Part shown: positions 6,295 to 6,958 of the stretch, piece after piece
Layout: each line of letters opens with the position of its first letter
Position numbering within the stretch: position 1 is the first letter of the stretch
Origin: an uncultured Atopobium sp.
GTDB taxonomy: Bacteria; Actinomycetota; Coriobacteriia; Coriobacteriales; Atopobiaceae
Direction of reading: 5' to 3'
Assembly (NCBI GenBank): GCA_946647055.1
Contig: CAMPCT010000112.1
Coordinates: forward strand, 1 to 6,958
Length of the DNA: 6,958 bases
The notes under the pieces: model-generated
What the model saw: only the letters and a program-made list of their open reading frames with translations
Databases searched by the model: none
Told to the model about the DNA's origin: nothing
Translations under genes and position numbers: made by a program

Positions 6295-6355
6295 GCCCTT
6301 CGACAGCCTTTCCTCGACTCCGAGATTGATACCCACCCCATGGCAGAACGGACCG
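6295..6355. other. Short non-coding tail between the palindromic element and the converging gene
   Basis: 61 nt with no gene, no convincing terminator hairpin with a T-tract on either strand, and no repeat shared with the rest of the window. Only a 4-bp stem, CTCG-ACTC-CGAG, is visible near 6313-6324. Confidence 0.4.
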
Positions 6356-6958
6356 CTACAGGCAACCCAGTTTCCCCGCGATGAGCTGGATGAAGTCACG
6401 GGCGTTCGTGACGATGGTCGTCGCCGCGAGCGAGCCGCGATCGTGCAACTTGTTGACGGCAAACTCCGTGGCATCGACCGCAAAGAAGTACTTGGGTCGC
6501 ACCGACCCGTCAGGATTGATGTGGTACGAGGCGGCAAGGTTGCCGGTCGCAATGGTGTGGAGCATGGTTGCCATGCAGACGATGGTCGTCGCCTTGTGTA
6601 TGAGCTTGTACATCTTGGTCTGCGACTTATAGGCGTCACCGATGACTTCTGGCAGGGGCCCGTCGTCGCGAATCGAACCCGCCAGCACAAAGGGGATGTC
6701 CCGCCTCACCAGTGCGGCCATGATGCCGTCGTGGATGTCGTTCTCCTTGACGAAGCGCTTGATGGAGCCGGCACGGCGCACCTCGTTTATGACGTCGAGG
6801 TGGTTGTAGTGGCCGCGCGGGACGGACTGCTGCGTGTAGATGTCTTGCCCCAAGGCCGTGTGCAGGTACGAGCCCTCGAGGTCGTGCGTCGCCAAGGCGT
6901 TCCCACCCATGACGCCGTCCACGTAGCCGCACTCGACCAGGCGCTGCATGGCATGGCG
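6356..6958 (-). CDS. TIGR00300-family protein, ornithine cyclodeaminase-like C-terminal domain (5' end off the window)
   Basis: The last 200 residues of a larger protein. The frame is open to the right edge, so the internal Met at 6949 is not taken as the start. Family landmarks counted from the visible end (RHAMQRLVE): VMGGNALATHDLEGS near 16-30, the stretch around RRAGSIKRFV (60s), the highly conserved LAGSIRDDGPLPEVIGD (about 92-108), and MLHTIATGNL (131-140). These belong to the group formerly labelled LOR/SDH-like. It includes the archaeal NAD-dependent ornithine cyclodeaminase (ornithine to proline plus ammonia) and the C-terminal half of cyanobacterial AgrE/ArgZ. Full-length archaeal relatives are about 400 residues, so roughly half is seen. 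Whether an ArgZ-type arginine dihydrolase domain precedes it cannot be known here. It converges with the YdcF-type gene, with the palindromic element between the two stops. Confidence 0.8.
   Translation of the reverse strand, partial: RHAMQRLVECGYVDGVMGGNALATHDLEGSYLHTALGQDIYTQQSVPRGHYNHLDVINEVRRAGSIKRFVKENDIHDGIMAALVRRDIPFVLAGSIRDDGPLPEVIGDAYKSQTKMYKLIHKATTIVCMATMLHTIATGNLAASYHINPDGSVRPKYFFAVDATEFAVNKLHDRGSLAATTIVTNARDFIQLIAGKLGCL

Noticed and set aside
6175..6632. Small plus-strand open frames over the palindromic element and the ornithine cyclodeaminase-like gene
   Set aside because: No RBS or recognisable domains. They lie over inverted repeats or antisense to conserved coding sequence.

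Overview
The window is GC-rich chromosomal DNA (roughly two thirds G+C in the genes) with tightly packed genes, strong GGAGG-type ribosome binding sites and strong G/C preference at third codon positions. The combination of a eukaryotic-type (subfamily II) NADP isocitrate dehydrogenase, an oligo-1,6-glucosidase-like GH13 enzyme, a variant PurF and a TIGR00300/ornithine-cyclodeaminase-type protein suggests an anaerobic, gut-type high-GC actinobacterium, most likely Coriobacteriia (Olsenella/Atopobium/Collinsella-like). That assignment is inference from protein character, not a database match.

Left part (1-4065), all minus strand, read right to left: a small stand-alone ABC/AAA-type ATPase (4065-3343), a GH13 alpha-glucosidase (3284-1581) and a PurF-like amidophosphoribosyltransferase (1473-52). 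Gaps of 58 and 107 nt, each with its own strong RBS and a possible weak -10 box, leave open whether they form one operon. The PurF-like protein keeps its PRPP loop and the four cysteines of the B. subtilis-type Fe-S cluster, but the glutaminase active site, including the catalytic Cys, is gone. Its stop codon lies inside the first copy of a 32-nt tandem REP-like repeat that runs off the left edge.

Middle (4169-6136), plus strand, divergent from the ATPase across a 103-nt spacer: icd (NADP-isocitrate dehydrogenase, 2-oxoglutarate supply) followed 6 nt later by a membrane-anchored YdcF/DUF218 protein, apparently co-transcribed.

Right part: the icd-ydcF unit converges on the C-terminal 200 residues of a TIGR00300-family (ornithine cyclodeaminase-like) gene that runs off the right edge. 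Between the two stop codons lies the most unusual non-coding segment, a 159-bp AT-richer element (6136-6294) with 14-bp terminal inverted repeats (13/14), a second nested 9-bp inverted repeat on the same centre, a central 10-bp perfect hairpin, and a 9-nt segment complementary to that hairpin's loop. It resembles a MITE-like element or a structured RNA. No tRNA, rRNA, CRISPR array, transposase gene or prophage gene is visible.
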